64,000 bases of DNA, from positions 20,356 to 84,355 of the forward strand of contig JAFQQI010000113.1 of NCBI GenBank assembly GCA_017411305.1, read 5' to 3'. This document shows positions 26,131 to 34,240 of this stretch, in pieces (position 1 is the first letter of the stretch; every line of letters starts with the position of its first letter). The position numbers and the translations under genes were made by a program. Origin of the DNA: Lachnospiraceae bacterium (lineage in GTDB: Bacteria > Bacillota > Clostridia > Lachnospirales > Lachnospiraceae). Under the pieces are notes generated by a model that saw only the letters and a program-made list of their open reading frames with translations, did no database searches and was not told the origin of the DNA.

Positions 26131-27776
26131 TGAGCGTTTTCGGCAAATTACAGGAAAACAGAAAAAAGGTATTTCAGGGAGCAGCACTTTTGCTTCTTCT
26201 TCTGCTGCAGCTTACGGTACTTTTGTATTATGCAGACCGTAAGGCGGGATTCCATGAGGATGAGTTTTATTCCTATTATTCCACCAATAAAACAGCAGGT
26301 CTCTTTGTTGAGGATAGGACATGGCAGGAGAGAGATAATTTCCGTAATGATTTTGTGGTACTTGAAAAGGAACGCTTCCGTTATAATATTGTAAAGCAGA
26401 TGCAGTCGTGGGATGTGCATCCTCCCTTTTATTATTATCTGCTTCACACGGTTTGTTCTTTGTTTCCCGGCATATTCAGTAAATGGCTGGGAATTGCCGT
26501 GAATATAGCAGCATTTATTCCATGCTTCTTTCTCTTATTTTCTGTTGTCAGAAATGTGATGGAAGACAAGGATGATACCGAAGGGAAGAGGGCAACAGGA
26601 TTTGCCTTTATGATTTGCCTGTTTTGGGGCTTTAGCGGGGCAGTTATTTCCGGTGCCATGTTTATCAGAATGTATCAGTGGCTGACCTTGTTTATCTTGC
26701 TTCTGACATGGCTTCATGTGAAAGCATGGAAGAAGGGAAAATTCGGAATCCGGTTTTATTTACCGCTGGCGGCAACAGTATTTTTAGGGTTTATGACCCA
26801 GTATTATTATATTATTTTTCATGTATTTTTAGGAGCCGGCTTATGCTTGTTGCTGCTAAAAGGGAAAAGAATAAAAGAACTGTTTTTGTATGGGTTCTCC
26901 TGCAGCGTGGGGCTTTTGGCAGCAATCCTGTATTATCCGGCAAGCTTTTCCCATATTTTCAGAGGATATCGGGGGACAGAGGCTGTAAGTGAGTTTAGTA
27001 ATGCAGACAATACATTGGGCAGACTTAACTTTTTTGTTGGGTTGTTTGATGATTATGTAGTAAACGGAACTCTTGCCATTTTTCTGTTGCTTATTTGCCT
27101 TGGCTGGCTGACGGTGATTTTCCTTAGAAAGAACGGGACTCTTAAGAAGGAAGAGGAGAAAAGCAAAAGAAGTCAAATGATAGGACTTTTGCTTTTTGCC
27201 TGTGTGGGATACTTCTTTACTATTTCCAAGACAGCATTGCTTTTAGGGGAAACCTCTAACAGGTACCAGCTTCCCATATATGGAATTGTACTGTTTTTAC
27301 TGTTGTACTTTACATTGGAACCGGTGAGAATTCTGATTCAAAAAGCGGGAGGAAAAAAGCAGGCATTTGGGATGCTTAGTTTTGTGACCGTGGTTGCCAT
27401 TGCGGGAATTCTGATTACTTCGCATTTCGAGCGTAAGGTATTCTTTCTGTATGAGGAAGAAGCAGAAATTATGGAATATGTTGAAGCAAATAAAGATGTG
27501 CCTGTAGTAGTATATTATAGGGAAGACTCGGCGGCAAATGTATGGCGCCTGTCGGATGAACTGATGGTATATCCCCGTATTTACCTTGCAAATCAGAATA
27601 ACAAAGAACTGATAGCAGATACGGTGATTACAGAAAGTGACCGTCTTTTAGTGTATGTGGCAGATAAAGACGACAAGGAAGCATGCCTTGAGAATCTGCT
27701 TCAGAGTAATAAAAGCCTTTCTTCTTACAGCCCGGTTGCAGAGAAAAATCTTTGGACCTTGTATGAAATGAACTAG
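26130..27776 (+). CDS. GT-C-type membrane glycosyltransferase (GT39/ArnT-like)
   Basis: A 548-residue protein with about twelve membrane helices. The first outer loop has FHEDEFYSYYSTNKT with the acidic residues expected in GT-C enzymes, and DVHPPFYYYLLHTVC matches the H-P-P motif of GT39/GT83 members. Such enzymes use polyprenyl-phosphate sugars as donors outside the membrane. The GtrB-like enzyme at 15585 could supply that donor, so the two may decorate the polymer or another wall glycan (inference). It is the last gene of the long operon, 1-base overlap with its predecessor. Confidence 0.8.
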   Translation: MSVFGKLQENRKKVFQGAALLLLLLLQLTVLLYYADRKAGFHEDEFYSYYSTNKTAGLFVEDRTWQERDNFRNDFVVLEKERFRYNIVKQMQSWDVHPPFYYYLLHTVCSLFPGIFSKWLGIAVNIAAFIPCFFLLFSVVRNVMEDKDDTEGKRATGFAFMICLFWGFSGAVISGAMFIRMYQWLTLFILLLTWLHVKAWKKGKFGIRFYLPLAATVFLGFMTQYYYIIFHVFLGAGLCLLLLKGKRIKELFLYGFSCSVGLLAAILYYPASFSHIFRGYRGTEAVSEFSNADNTLGRLNFFVGLFDDYVVNGTLAIFLLLICLGWLTVIFLRKNGTLKKEEEKSKRSQMIGLLLFACVGYFFTISKTALLLGETSNRYQLPIYGIVLFLLLYFTLEPVRILIQKAGGKKQAFGMLSFVTVVAIAGILITSHFERKVFFLYEEEAEIMEYVEANKDVPVVVYYREDSAANVWRLSDELMVYPRIYLANQNNKELIADTVITESDRLLVYVADKDDKEACLENLLQSNKSLSSYSPVAEKNLWTLYEMN

Positions 27777-27826
27777 CAGGTGGAAAGGGAAAGAGACATC
27801 GGCAGGAAGGCAGAACAGAAAAAGAT

Positions 27827-27855
27827 TTGCCGTACTAAGAGATTCGTGTTAAAAT
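27827..27855 (+). promoter_or_regulatory. Promoter for the 4,6-dehydratase gene
   Basis: TTGCCG (27827-27832) and TAAAAT (27850-27855) have a 17-base spacer, about 40 bases before the start. Confidence 0.6.
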
Positions 27856-27897
27856 GTACGGTGTGACAATAAATAAAACATAGCGGAGGCTTTGATG

Positions 27898-28893
27898 ATG
27901 TTAGATAATAAGACAATACTGATTACCGGAGGTACAGGCTCCTTTGGTAAATGTTTTACAAAATATGTACTTACTCATTATAATCCGAAGAAAATTATCA
28001 TTTATTCCAGAGATGAGTTTAAGCAGTTTATTATGCAGGGAGAATTCAGAGAGTATGCAGATAAGCTTCGTTTCTTTATCGGAGATGTAAGAGATAAAGA
28101 GAGACTTACCAGAGCGTTTGAAGGCGTAGATTATGTCATTCATGCAGCAGCCTTAAAGCAGGTACCTGCTTGTGAATACAATCCCAATGAAGCGATTAAG
28201 ACCAATATTCACGGAGCGCAGAATGTCATTGATGCGGCGTTAGATACCAATGTAAAGAAGGTGGTAGCACTTTCCACAGACAAGGCGGTAAACCCTGTTA
28301 ATTTATACGGAGGTACCAAGCTGGTATCGGACAAGCTTTTTATTGCAGCCAATGCTTATGCAGGAAATAAAGATATTAATTTTTCCATTGTCCGTTACGG
28401 AAATGTGGCAGGAAGCCGCGGCTCGGTAATTCCTAAGTTTTATGATATGATTAAGAAGGGATGCACGGAGCTCACTATTACAGACTATCGTATGACCCGC
28501 TTCTGGATTAGTTTAACCCAGGGAGTGGAGTTGGTAATTAAAGCCCTTGAGGAAGCTACCGGCGGAGAAACCTTTATCAGTAAGATTCCTTCCTTTAAGA
28601 TTTCTGATTTGGCAGAGGCTATGATGCCCGGATGCAAGACAAGAGAAATCGGCATTTATCCCGGTGAAAAGCTTCATGAAATCATGGTTACGGTAGAAGA
28701 TTCTGCTACCACCTATGAATATGATAAGCATTTTATTGTATATCCTCAGGTGACCTGGAATGAGAAGCAGAAGATTAATACAAGCGGTAAGAAGGTAGAA
28801 GAAGGCTTCTCCTACAGCTCAGACAACAATACGCAGTGGCTCAGCGTAGAAGAAATCAGAGAACTGTTAAAAACAGTAGACCTTGAAAAATAA
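27898..28893 (+). CDS. UDP-sugar 4,6-dehydratase (PseB/CapD-like polysaccharide biosynthesis protein)
   Basis: The 331-residue short-chain dehydrogenase-like enzyme has the NAD(P)-binding motif TGGTGSFGKCF (about residues 10-20), the KQVPACEYNPNEAIKTN loop and the NLYGGTKL motif with catalytic Tyr and Lys. Together these place it with the inverting UDP-GlcNAc 4,6-dehydratase group (FlaA1/PseB) of the CapD/Polysacc_synt_2 family. It would make a 4-keto-6-deoxy sugar for the neighbouring locus. GGAGG (27885-27889) lies 8 bases before ATG 27898; ATG 27895 is an equal alternative. A terminator follows. Confidence 0.88.
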   Translation: MLDNKTILITGGTGSFGKCFTKYVLTHYNPKKIIIYSRDEFKQFIMQGEFREYADKLRFFIGDVRDKERLTRAFEGVDYVIHAAALKQVPACEYNPNEAIKTNIHGAQNVIDAALDTNVKKVVALSTDKAVNPVNLYGGTKLVSDKLFIAANAYAGNKDINFSIVRYGNVAGSRGSVIPKFYDMIKKGCTELTITDYRMTRFWISLTQGVELVIKALEEATGGETFISKIPSFKISDLAEAMMPGCKTREIGIYPGEKLHEIMVTVEDSATTYEYDKHFIVYPQVTWNEKQKINTSGKKVEEGFSYSSDNNTQWLSVEEIRELLKTVDLEK

Positions 28894-28914
28894 TTGCATA
28901 GAATAAACAAAGAG

Positions 28915-28948
28915 AAAAGGTATTTTGGAACTTCCAAAGTACCTTTTT
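28915..28948 (+). terminator. Terminator after the dehydratase gene
   Basis: AAAAGGTATTTTGG (28915-28928) pairs with CCAAAGTACCTTTT (28934-28947) with one wobble, ending in a T run. Confidence 0.85.
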
Positions 28949-28983
28949 ATATCATAATGCAAACTTAAGAAAGGATATTGAGA

Positions 28984-30063
28984 GTGGACATTAAAGTAGG
29001 AGAAGAATATTTACTAAGGGCAATCAAATTACATAAAGAAAATCCGGTGGCGGATGCACATCTGGACTTGGCGGGAGAAATATTGCTTCGAAAAGAAGCC
29101 GGGGAAAAAAATATCATAAGAAACCATTATTTAGAGAATTGGAAAAATGCGGGAATAAACCTGATTATGTCTTCCGTGTATATTCCAACCAAACTGATTG
29201 CAAAGCAGGGGATAGAAGGAGCATGGGAAAATGCACTTGCCCAAATTGAAGTACTTAGGGAAGAGTGTGCTGAAATAGAAGATACGGAAATCATTACCTG
29301 CAAGGCAGAATTGGAAAATGTGTTGGAACAGGGCAAAATAGGGATTTTGATGTATATGGAAGGCTTGGACTGCATCGGAACCAATCTTGAACGGCTTTTT
29401 ACTTTACATGAAAAAGGGGTACGCGGAGCAGCTTTAACATGGAGCCGAAAAAATGCACTGGCGGTAGGGTGCTGTAAAGCCGGAGAATATAAGCAGATAC
29501 CGGGAGGCCTTTCAAGTGTGGGAAAGCAGGTGATAGAAAAGATGGAACAGCTTTCCTGGTTTTTAGATGTCAGTCATTTAAACGACGATGGTTTTGCTGA
29601 AGTGGCAGAGCTTGCAACCCGTCCTTTTCTTGCAACTCATTCCTGCGCAAGGAACGTATATGATAACTATAGGAATCTTACCGATAAGCAAATGAAAGTA
29701 CTGGCAGAAAAAGGTGGAGTTATGGGCCTTAACGGTTGTATGCTGATTGCCGGTTCGGGAAGCGGAAATCATTTGGAAATGCTTTGCCGTCACGGGGAAT
29801 ATGAAGCAGAAAAAATAGGTGCGGAGCATGTCTGCTTTGGATTTGATTTGTGTGATTCTTATGACAGGGCAGAATATGAATTGCGAAGGAGAAAAGATGC
29901 TGATGCGAAACCGCCTAAGCCGGCTGACTGTTTTTTGCATCACGGGCAAATACCGCTTCTGACTGCGGCTTTGTTGCAAAGAGGAATGAAAGAAGAAAAA
30001 GTGATTTCAATTATAGGGCAAAATTTAATCAACTACTTAAAACAAATACTGCCGGAACAATAG
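28984..30063 (+). CDS. Membrane dipeptidase-like metallopeptidase (M19)
   Basis: The 359-residue protein matches the renal dipeptidase family, which hydrolyses dipeptides, including D-amino-acid types, with two zinc ions. Metal ligands are visible as ADAHLD (residues about 19-24), the Glu in LMYMEGLDCIG, FLDVSHLNDDGF and LATHSCARNVYDNYRNL. There is no signal peptide, so it is cytoplasmic. GTG 28984 is chosen because AAGAAAGGA (28968-28976) gives a suitable spacing; TTG 28978 would be too close. The stop codon lies inside the following terminator hairpin. Confidence 0.88.
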   Translation: MDIKVGEEYLLRAIKLHKENPVADAHLDLAGEILLRKEAGEKNIIRNHYLENWKNAGINLIMSSVYIPTKLIAKQGIEGAWENALAQIEVLREECAEIEDTEIITCKAELENVLEQGKIGILMYMEGLDCIGTNLERLFTLHEKGVRGAALTWSRKNALAVGCCKAGEYKQIPGGLSSVGKQVIEKMEQLSWFLDVSHLNDDGFAEVAELATRPFLATHSCARNVYDNYRNLTDKQMKVLAEKGGVMGLNGCMLIAGSGSGNHLEMLCRHGEYEAEKIGAEHVCFGFDLCDSYDRAEYELRRRKDADAKPPKPADCFLHHGQIPLLTAALLQRGMKEEKVISIIGQNLINYLKQILPEQ

Positions 30064-30078
30064 AAGTTCCGGCAGTTT
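30048..30078 (+). terminator. Terminator overlapping the dipeptidase stop, probably bidirectional
   Basis: CTGCCGGAAC (30049-30058) pairs with GTTCCGGCAG (30066-30075); TTT follows on plus and an A-rich/T-rich flank serves the convergent small gene on minus. Confidence 0.82.
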
Positions 30079-30099
30079 CCATTTATTCAGCTACATTCG

Positions 30100-30252
30100 T
30101 TACATGGTAAGGGGAATTCCTTTCACCACCCTACGATAAACTTTCCAAACGATTGTGGCAGGAAGAGATACTACCAAAAAAGCAGTAGAAAAAATACCTG
30201 CTGCACCACCGATAAGCATAACCAATAAAATTCCGATATTCATATTATCCAT
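30100..30252 (-). CDS. Small single-pass membrane protein (50 residues)
   Basis: The minus strand has a 50-codon gene starting at ATG 30252 with AGAGGT seven bases upstream. The product has one long hydrophobic stretch (residues 6-37, ILLVMLIGGAAGIFSTAFLV and onward) and a basic C-terminal tail (WKVYRRVVKG). A promoter (30288-30316) and a facing terminator (30048-30078) frame it, which supports a real gene. It is not a family I recognise. A Pho-box-like repeat array lies just upstream of its promoter. Confidence 0.65.
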   Translation of the reverse strand: MDNMNIGILLVMLIGGAAGIFSTAFLVVSLPATIVWKVYRRVVKGIPLTM

Positions 30253-30287
30253 TGTTCTTTACCTCTTTGTTTTTGATTTGCAAACTC

Positions 30288-30316
30288 ATTTTAGCAGTGA
30301 AAAATGAGGGATGAAA
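30288..30316 (-). promoter_or_regulatory. Promoter of the 50-residue membrane protein gene (minus strand)
   Basis: Read on the minus strand, TTTCAT (30316-30311) and TAAAAT (30293-30288) are 17 bases apart. The weak -35 suits activator control. Confidence 0.5.
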
Positions 30317-30332
30317 GAGGAGAAGTGCTTTC

Positions 30333-30393
30333 TTAACAAGAGTTTTATACTGTCTTAACACGAGATTAACGTGCGATTAACATCTCCTTAACA
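30333..30393. promoter_or_regulatory. Phased TTAACA array resembling a PhoP/PhoB (Pho) box
   Basis: TTAACA-like hexamers begin at 30333 (TTAACA), 30344 (TTTATA), 30355 (TTAACA), 30366 (TTAACG), 30377 (TTAACA) and 30388 (TTAACA), each exactly 11 bases from the last. This is the layout of PhoP boxes in Gram-positive bacteria (direct TTAACA-like repeats with about 5-base gaps). It lies between the minus-strand small membrane protein gene and the plus-strand UDPGP gene, and could act on either or both. Confidence 0.72.
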
Positions 30394-30425
30394 CGGATGG
30401 CGTAGAGTGTGCATGTAAGAGCGAG

Positions 30426-30454
30426 TTGCATATTCGGATGAATCAATTTATAAT
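30426..30454 (+). promoter_or_regulatory. Promoter of the UDPGP gene
   Basis: TTGCAT (30426-30431) and TATAAT (30449-30454) have a 17-base spacer; the start codon is 90 bases downstream. Confidence 0.68.
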
Positions 30455-30543
30455 ATAAATAGTGTAAAAAAAGGAAACAATAATGAGAATAAAAGGATTT
30501 AGAGAGATTACGCAAAATCAGGAATGATAATGGAGGGAATGAA

Positions 30544-31770
30544 ATGACTTATCAGGAAGCGATGAATAAACTGCAAATGTACGGACAGGAACATGTCCTT
30601 GCTTATTATGATCAGCTTACGGAAGAGCAAAAACAATTATTGCTTGAGCAGATTCAGGATACTGACTTTTCTATGCTTTCATCCTGCAAGGAAAAAAGAG
30701 AAGAAAACAAGAAAGGGGAAATCTCCCCTCTTGCAGCAATGCAGCTTACAGAAATAGAAGCCGGTAGAGAGCAGTTCGTCAAAATCGGTTTGGATGCCAT
30801 AAAACAGGGAAAGGTAGGAGCCGTGCTTTTGGCAGGAGGAATGGGTACCCGCTTGGGTTCCGATGACCCTAAGGGGATGTACAATATAGGCCTTACCAAG
30901 GATGTGTATATTTTCCAAAGGCTGATAGAGAATCTGATGGATGTGGTAGAGCAGGCAGAATGCTGGATTCCGCTTTATGTTATGACCAGTGACAAAAACC
31001 ATGAGGCTACCGTAAGCTTTTTAAAGGAGCATAAGTATTTCGGATATCATAAGGATTACATTACCTTCTTTATGCAGGAGATGGCACCCGCATCGGATTA
31101 TGAAGGAAAGGTATATATGGAAGAAAAGTACAAGATTTCCACATCCCCTAACGGAAACGGAGGCTGGTATTCTTCCATGCACAAGTGGGGAATCGCTCAG
31201 AAGGCTATGGCTGACGGCGTAGAGTGGTTGAACGTTTTTGCTGTGGATAATGTATTGCAGAGAATTGCAGACCCTTGCTTTGTAGGAGCTGTGATTGCCA
31301 AAGATTGTGCCTGCGGTTCTAAGGTAGTACGCAAGTGCGCACCGGATGAAAAGGTGGGAGTGATGTGTTTGGAGGATGGAAAACCATCTATCATTGAATA
31401 CTATGAATTGACGGATGAACTTGCAAATGCCAAGGATGAAAACGGAGACCCGGCATATTATTTTGGTGTTATTTTGAACTATTTATTTAAGGTGTCTGAT
31501 TTGGAAGCTATCAGAGAAAAGAAGCTGCCGCTCCATATTGTTGAAAAGAAGATACCCTATCTTGATGAAAACGGTATTTTGGTGAAGCCGGAAGAACCCA
31601 ACGGGTATAAGTTTGAACAGCTGGTGTTGGATATGATTCATGAATTGGACAGCTGTCTTCCTTTTGAAGTGGAGAGAAACAAAGAATTTGCGCCGATTAA
31701 AAATAAAACAGGAGTGGATTCCGTGGAGAGTGCAAGAACACTGTGTAAAGAGAATGGAATAGAATTATAA
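30544..31770 (+). CDS. UDPGP-type uridylyltransferase (UAP-like UDP-sugar pyrophosphorylase)
   Basis: The 408-residue enzyme has the signature VLLAGGMGTRLGSDDPKGMY (about residues 98-117) of the eukaryote-type UDP-sugar pyrophosphorylases, closest to UDP-N-acetylhexosamine pyrophosphorylase (UAP). It joins UTP and a sugar-1-phosphate to give a UDP-sugar. Other family features are TSPNGNGGWYSSMHKWGI and VFAVDNVLQRIADP. GGAGGGAATGAA precedes the ATG. Its neighbours galE and the glycosyltransferase locus suggest it feeds polysaccharide synthesis; UDP-GlcNAc, UDP-GalNAc and UDP-Glc are all possible products. Confidence 0.85.
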   Translation: MTYQEAMNKLQMYGQEHVLAYYDQLTEEQKQLLLEQIQDTDFSMLSSCKEKREENKKGEISPLAAMQLTEIEAGREQFVKIGLDAIKQGKVGAVLLAGGMGTRLGSDDPKGMYNIGLTKDVYIFQRLIENLMDVVEQAECWIPLYVMTSDKNHEATVSFLKEHKYFGYHKDYITFFMQEMAPASDYEGKVYMEEKYKISTSPNGNGGWYSSMHKWGIAQKAMADGVEWLNVFAVDNVLQRIADPCFVGAVIAKDCACGSKVVRKCAPDEKVGVMCLEDGKPSIIEYYELTDELANAKDENGDPAYYFGVILNYLFKVSDLEAIREKKLPLHIVEKKIPYLDENGILVKPEEPNGYKFEQLVLDMIHELDSCLPFEVERNKEFAPIKNKTGVDSVESARTLCKENGIEL

Positions 31771-31806
31771 TCTAACATTCTGACAGGTTTGAGCAACATT
31801 ACTGAC

Positions 31807-31835
31807 TTGTGAGAAGATAGGCATATTGGTACAAT
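31807..31835 (+). promoter_or_regulatory. Promoter of galE
   Basis: TTGTGA (31807-31812) and TACAAT (31830-31835), 17-base spacer, 35 bases before the start codon. These are the same two hexamers as in the promoter at 15519. Confidence 0.7.
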
Positions 31836-31869
31836 GTGTGTGTAAAAGATAGAGAACGGAGGCAACAAA

Positions 31870-32886
31870 ATGGCAATTTTGGTTACGGGCGGAGCCGGAT
31901 ATATCGGCAGCCATACAGTGGTAGAATTACAAAATGCAGGCTATGAAGTTGTGGTTGTGGATAATCTGAGCAACTCCAGCAAGAAAAGCTTAACAAGAGT
32001 AGAAGCAATTACCGGGAAGCCGGTAACCTTTTATCAGGCAGATATTCTTGACAGAGAGGCTTTGAATGCAATTTTTGAAAAGGAAAACATTGATTCCTGT
32101 ATTCATTTTGCGGGTTTGAAAGCGGTTGGAGAATCGGTACAGAAGCCGTGGGAATATTATGAGAATAATATTGCAGGTACATTAACTCTGGTTGACGTGA
32201 TGAGACAGCATGGTGTAAAGAATATTATTTTCTCATCTTCCGCAACGGTATACGGTGATCCTGCCATGATACCCATTACGGAAGAGTGCCCTAAGGGTCA
32301 GTGTACCAATCCTTACGGCTGGACCAAGTCCATGCTGGAACAGATTCTGATGGATATCCAGAAAGCAGATCCGGAGTGGAATGTAATTATTCTGCGTTAT
32401 TTTAATCCAATTGGTGCCCATAAGAGTGGTACAATCGGAGAAAATCCTAACGGTATCCCTAATAATTTGATGCCTTATGTCACGCAGGTGGCGGTAGGTA
32501 AGTTAAAAGAGCTTGGCGTATTTGGTAATGACTATGATACCCATGACGGCACCGGCGTACGTGATTACATTCATGTAGTGGATTTGGCGTTAGGACATGT
32601 AAAGGCTCTTAAGAAGATTGAGGACAAAGCCGGTCTTTGTATTTACAATTTGGGAACGGGAACCGGATACAGTGTTCTTGACATCGTAAAGAACTTTGAG
32701 GCAGCAACAGGTGTGAAGGTGCCTTATGTAATAAAAGACAGACGTCCCGGAGATATTGCCACATGCTATTCTGACGCGGCGAAAGCAAAGAAAGAATTGG
32801 GCTGGGAAGCACAGTATGATATTAAAGATATGTGTGCGGATGCATGGAACTGGCAGAGTCATAATCCTAACGGATATGAGGATTAG
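31870..32886 (+). CDS. galE: UDP-glucose 4-epimerase
   Basis: The 338-residue enzyme interconverts UDP-glucose and UDP-galactose (or the N-acetyl forms) with bound NAD. The NAD motif GGAGYIGSH is at residues 7-15, FSSSATVYG carries the catalytic Ser, and [12 protein letters not shown] the Tyr-x3-Lys pair. [20 protein letters not shown] is typical of GalE. Length is normal. ACGGAGG ribosome binding site. It has its own promoter and a terminator, so it is monocistronic, and it probably supplies the polysaccharide locus and the Leloir pathway. Confidence 0.96.
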   Translation: MAILVTGGAGYIGSHTVVELQNAGYEVVVVDNLSNSSKKSLTRVEAITGKPVTFYQADILDREALNAIFEKENIDSCIHFAGLKAVGESVQKPWEYYENNIAGTLTLVDVMRQHGVKNIIFSSSATVYGDPAMIPITEECPKGQCTNPYGWTKSMLEQILMDIQKADPEWNVIILRYFNPIGAHKSGTIGENPNGIPNNLMPYVTQVAVGKLKELGVFGNDYDTHDGTGVRDYIHVVDLALGHVKALKKIEDKAGLCIYNLGTGTGYSVLDIVKNFEAATGVKVPYVIKDRRPGDIATCYSDAAKAKKELGWEAQYDIKDMCADAWNWQSHNPNGYED

Positions 32887-32917
32887 AACGTTTGAAAAAA
32901 TGAAATAATCAAGAAAT

Positions 32918-32960
32918 AAAAAAGTACCGGTTTACATAATGCAAATCGGTACTCTTTTTT
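32918..32960. terminator. Bidirectional terminator between galE and trhA
   Basis: AGTACCGGTTT (32923-32933) pairs with AAATCGGTACT (32943-32953) with one wobble; an A tract on the left and TTTTTT on the right serve both convergent genes. Confidence 0.85.
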
Positions 32961-32961
32961 G

Positions 32962-33612
32962 TTATGCAACGTAGTTGTACATAAAGATAAAGTGGCATAT
33001 GCTGCCTGCCATGACAAATACATGGAACAGTTCATGAGCGCGGAAGTATTGAAAACGGTTTCCGAATACCGGGATTTTCAGCGCATAAATAACTCCGCCT
33101 ACCGTATAGAAGATACCGCCTATTAAAAGCCATAGAAAAGCAGAGTGAGGTAACGTATTCCATAAGGTTCCGAATACGCATAAGCATACCCAACCCATGG
33201 AAATATAAAGCAGGGAAGAAAACCACTTAGGACAGGTAATCCAGAACATTTTCAGAATCATGCCAAAAAGTGCAATTCCCCATACGACAGCAAGGAGTGT
33301 ATAGCCTAGCTTCCCATCTAAGACAATTAGACATACCGGGGTATAGGAACCTGCAATCAGCACAAAAATCATCATGTGGTCTATTTTGCGGAAAAAGCGC
33401 AGAGCCTTGCCGCTTAAGTTTAACGTGTGGTAAGTAGTACTTGCACCATAGAGCATAATCATGCTTAAGATGAAAATACCCATGGCAGTCATTGCTAAGG
33501 GACCTCCGGAAAGAGCCGCTTTTATCAGTAGTGGTGTGGCAGCAAACAAAGCCATCATCATGGCAATAAAATGTGTTAGTGCACTGCCCGGTTCACGAAT
33601 TGTAATCTGCAT
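32962..33612 (-). CDS. trhA: Hemolysin III/TrhA family membrane protein (PAQR superfamily)
   Basis: A 216-residue protein with seven membrane helices of the hemolysin III (YqfA/TrhA) family, linked to membrane energetics and fluidity. Conserved features are EPGSALTHFIAMMMA near the N terminus, YGASTTYHTL (Ser and His of the putative metal site), FRKIDHMMIFVLIAGSYTPV (Asp-His) and RAHELFHVFVMAGSICHF (two His). AGGAGG (about 33621-33626) precedes the ATG on the minus strand. A promoter and a perfect palindrome lie upstream. Confidence 0.92.
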   Translation of the reverse strand: MQITIREPGSALTHFIAMMMALFAATPLLIKAALSGGPLAMTAMGIFILSMIMLYGASTTYHTLNLSGKALRFFRKIDHMMIFVLIAGSYTPVCLIVLDGKLGYTLLAVVWGIALFGMILKMFWITCPKWFSSLLYISMGWVCLCVFGTLWNTLPHSAFLWLLIGGIFYTVGGVIYALKIPVFGNRFQYFRAHELFHVFVMAGSICHFIFMYNYVA

Positions 33613-33644
33613 ATAAACAACCTCCTAATGCTATAAAAGACGAC

Positions 33645-33665
33645 ATGTAGTTTTAAAAACTACAT
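33645..33665. promoter_or_regulatory. Perfect 21-bp palindrome in the trhA leader, operator-like
   Basis: ATGTAGTTTT (33645-33654) and AAAACTACAT (33656-33665) are perfect inverted repeats around a single central base. The site lies at about +7 to +27 of the trhA transcript, a usual place for a repressor operator. Confidence 0.65.
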
Positions 33666-33678
33666 CAAACATGCTTAC

Positions 33679-33707
33679 ATACTACAACTTATCGTTCCCC
33701 GTGTCAA
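33679..33707 (-). promoter_or_regulatory. Promoter of trhA (minus strand)
   Basis: On the minus strand, perfect TTGACA (33707-33702) and TAGTAT (33684-33679) are 17 bases apart. Confidence 0.75.
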
Positions 33708-33752
33708 TTGTTTTATGTGAAATTAATAAAAATAATCATTTGCTTGTGAAAT

Positions 33753-34019
33753 TTAGTCTTCTTCAATGACATGAATTTCCAAATAATCGAAATCAATACT
33801 TTCAATGAAGTTATCTTGCGTAAATCTGGCTTTGGCGTGACGTTTGAATTCTGCCACGGTAGCATCCAGCCAGATAGGTTTTCCTAAGTCAAATTCATAG
33901 CAGACTTCATCTACAGCCTGAAACACTTTATGTGTACGGGTGTCATCAGAAGAATTGCAAATAACCGTATCTTTTTGCATGCGATTATCTTTAAAAATTT
34001 TAGCCCATAAGCGGAACAT
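33753..34019 (-). CDS. Conserved hypothetical protein (88 residues)
   Basis: The 88-residue protein begins MFRLWAKIFKDNRMQKDTVI and ends in an acidic segment with many aromatic residues. AAGGAG lies 8-9 bases before the start on the minus strand. There is no membrane segment. It has a predicted mixed alpha/beta composition and I do not recognise the family. A small palindrome (34049-34066) overlies its likely promoter. It is transcribed away from the alarmone synthetase. Confidence 0.7.
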   Translation of the reverse strand: MFRLWAKIFKDNRMQKDTVICNSSDDTRTHKVFQAVDEVCYEFDLGKPIWLDATVAEFKRHAKARFTQDNFIESIDFDYLEIHVIEED

Positions 34020-34048
34020 AGAAAGGTCTCCTTAAAGAATGTTTTTTA

Positions 34049-34066
34049 GTGATATTATCATATCAC
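34049..34066. promoter_or_regulatory. Inverted repeat over the promoter region of the 88-residue gene
   Basis: GTGATAT (34049-34055) and ATATCAC (34060-34066) are perfect inverted repeats around TATC. On the minus strand the right part also reads as a TATGATA-like -10 element, so this could be an operator or chance in AT-rich DNA. Confidence 0.4.
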
Positions 34067-34240
34067 ACCGGATAGAAAAAAACAGTAATAAAATAAAAGG
34101 AGCTGCATATACATATGATGTGCGCAAAACTTAAAAATGTATAAAGAAACCGCGAAAAGTGTACATTAAGTATAAAATGTGATAGAATAAAAAAGAGGCT
34201 AAGCCTCATGGAGGGGAAATACATAATAAGGTGGTATAGC

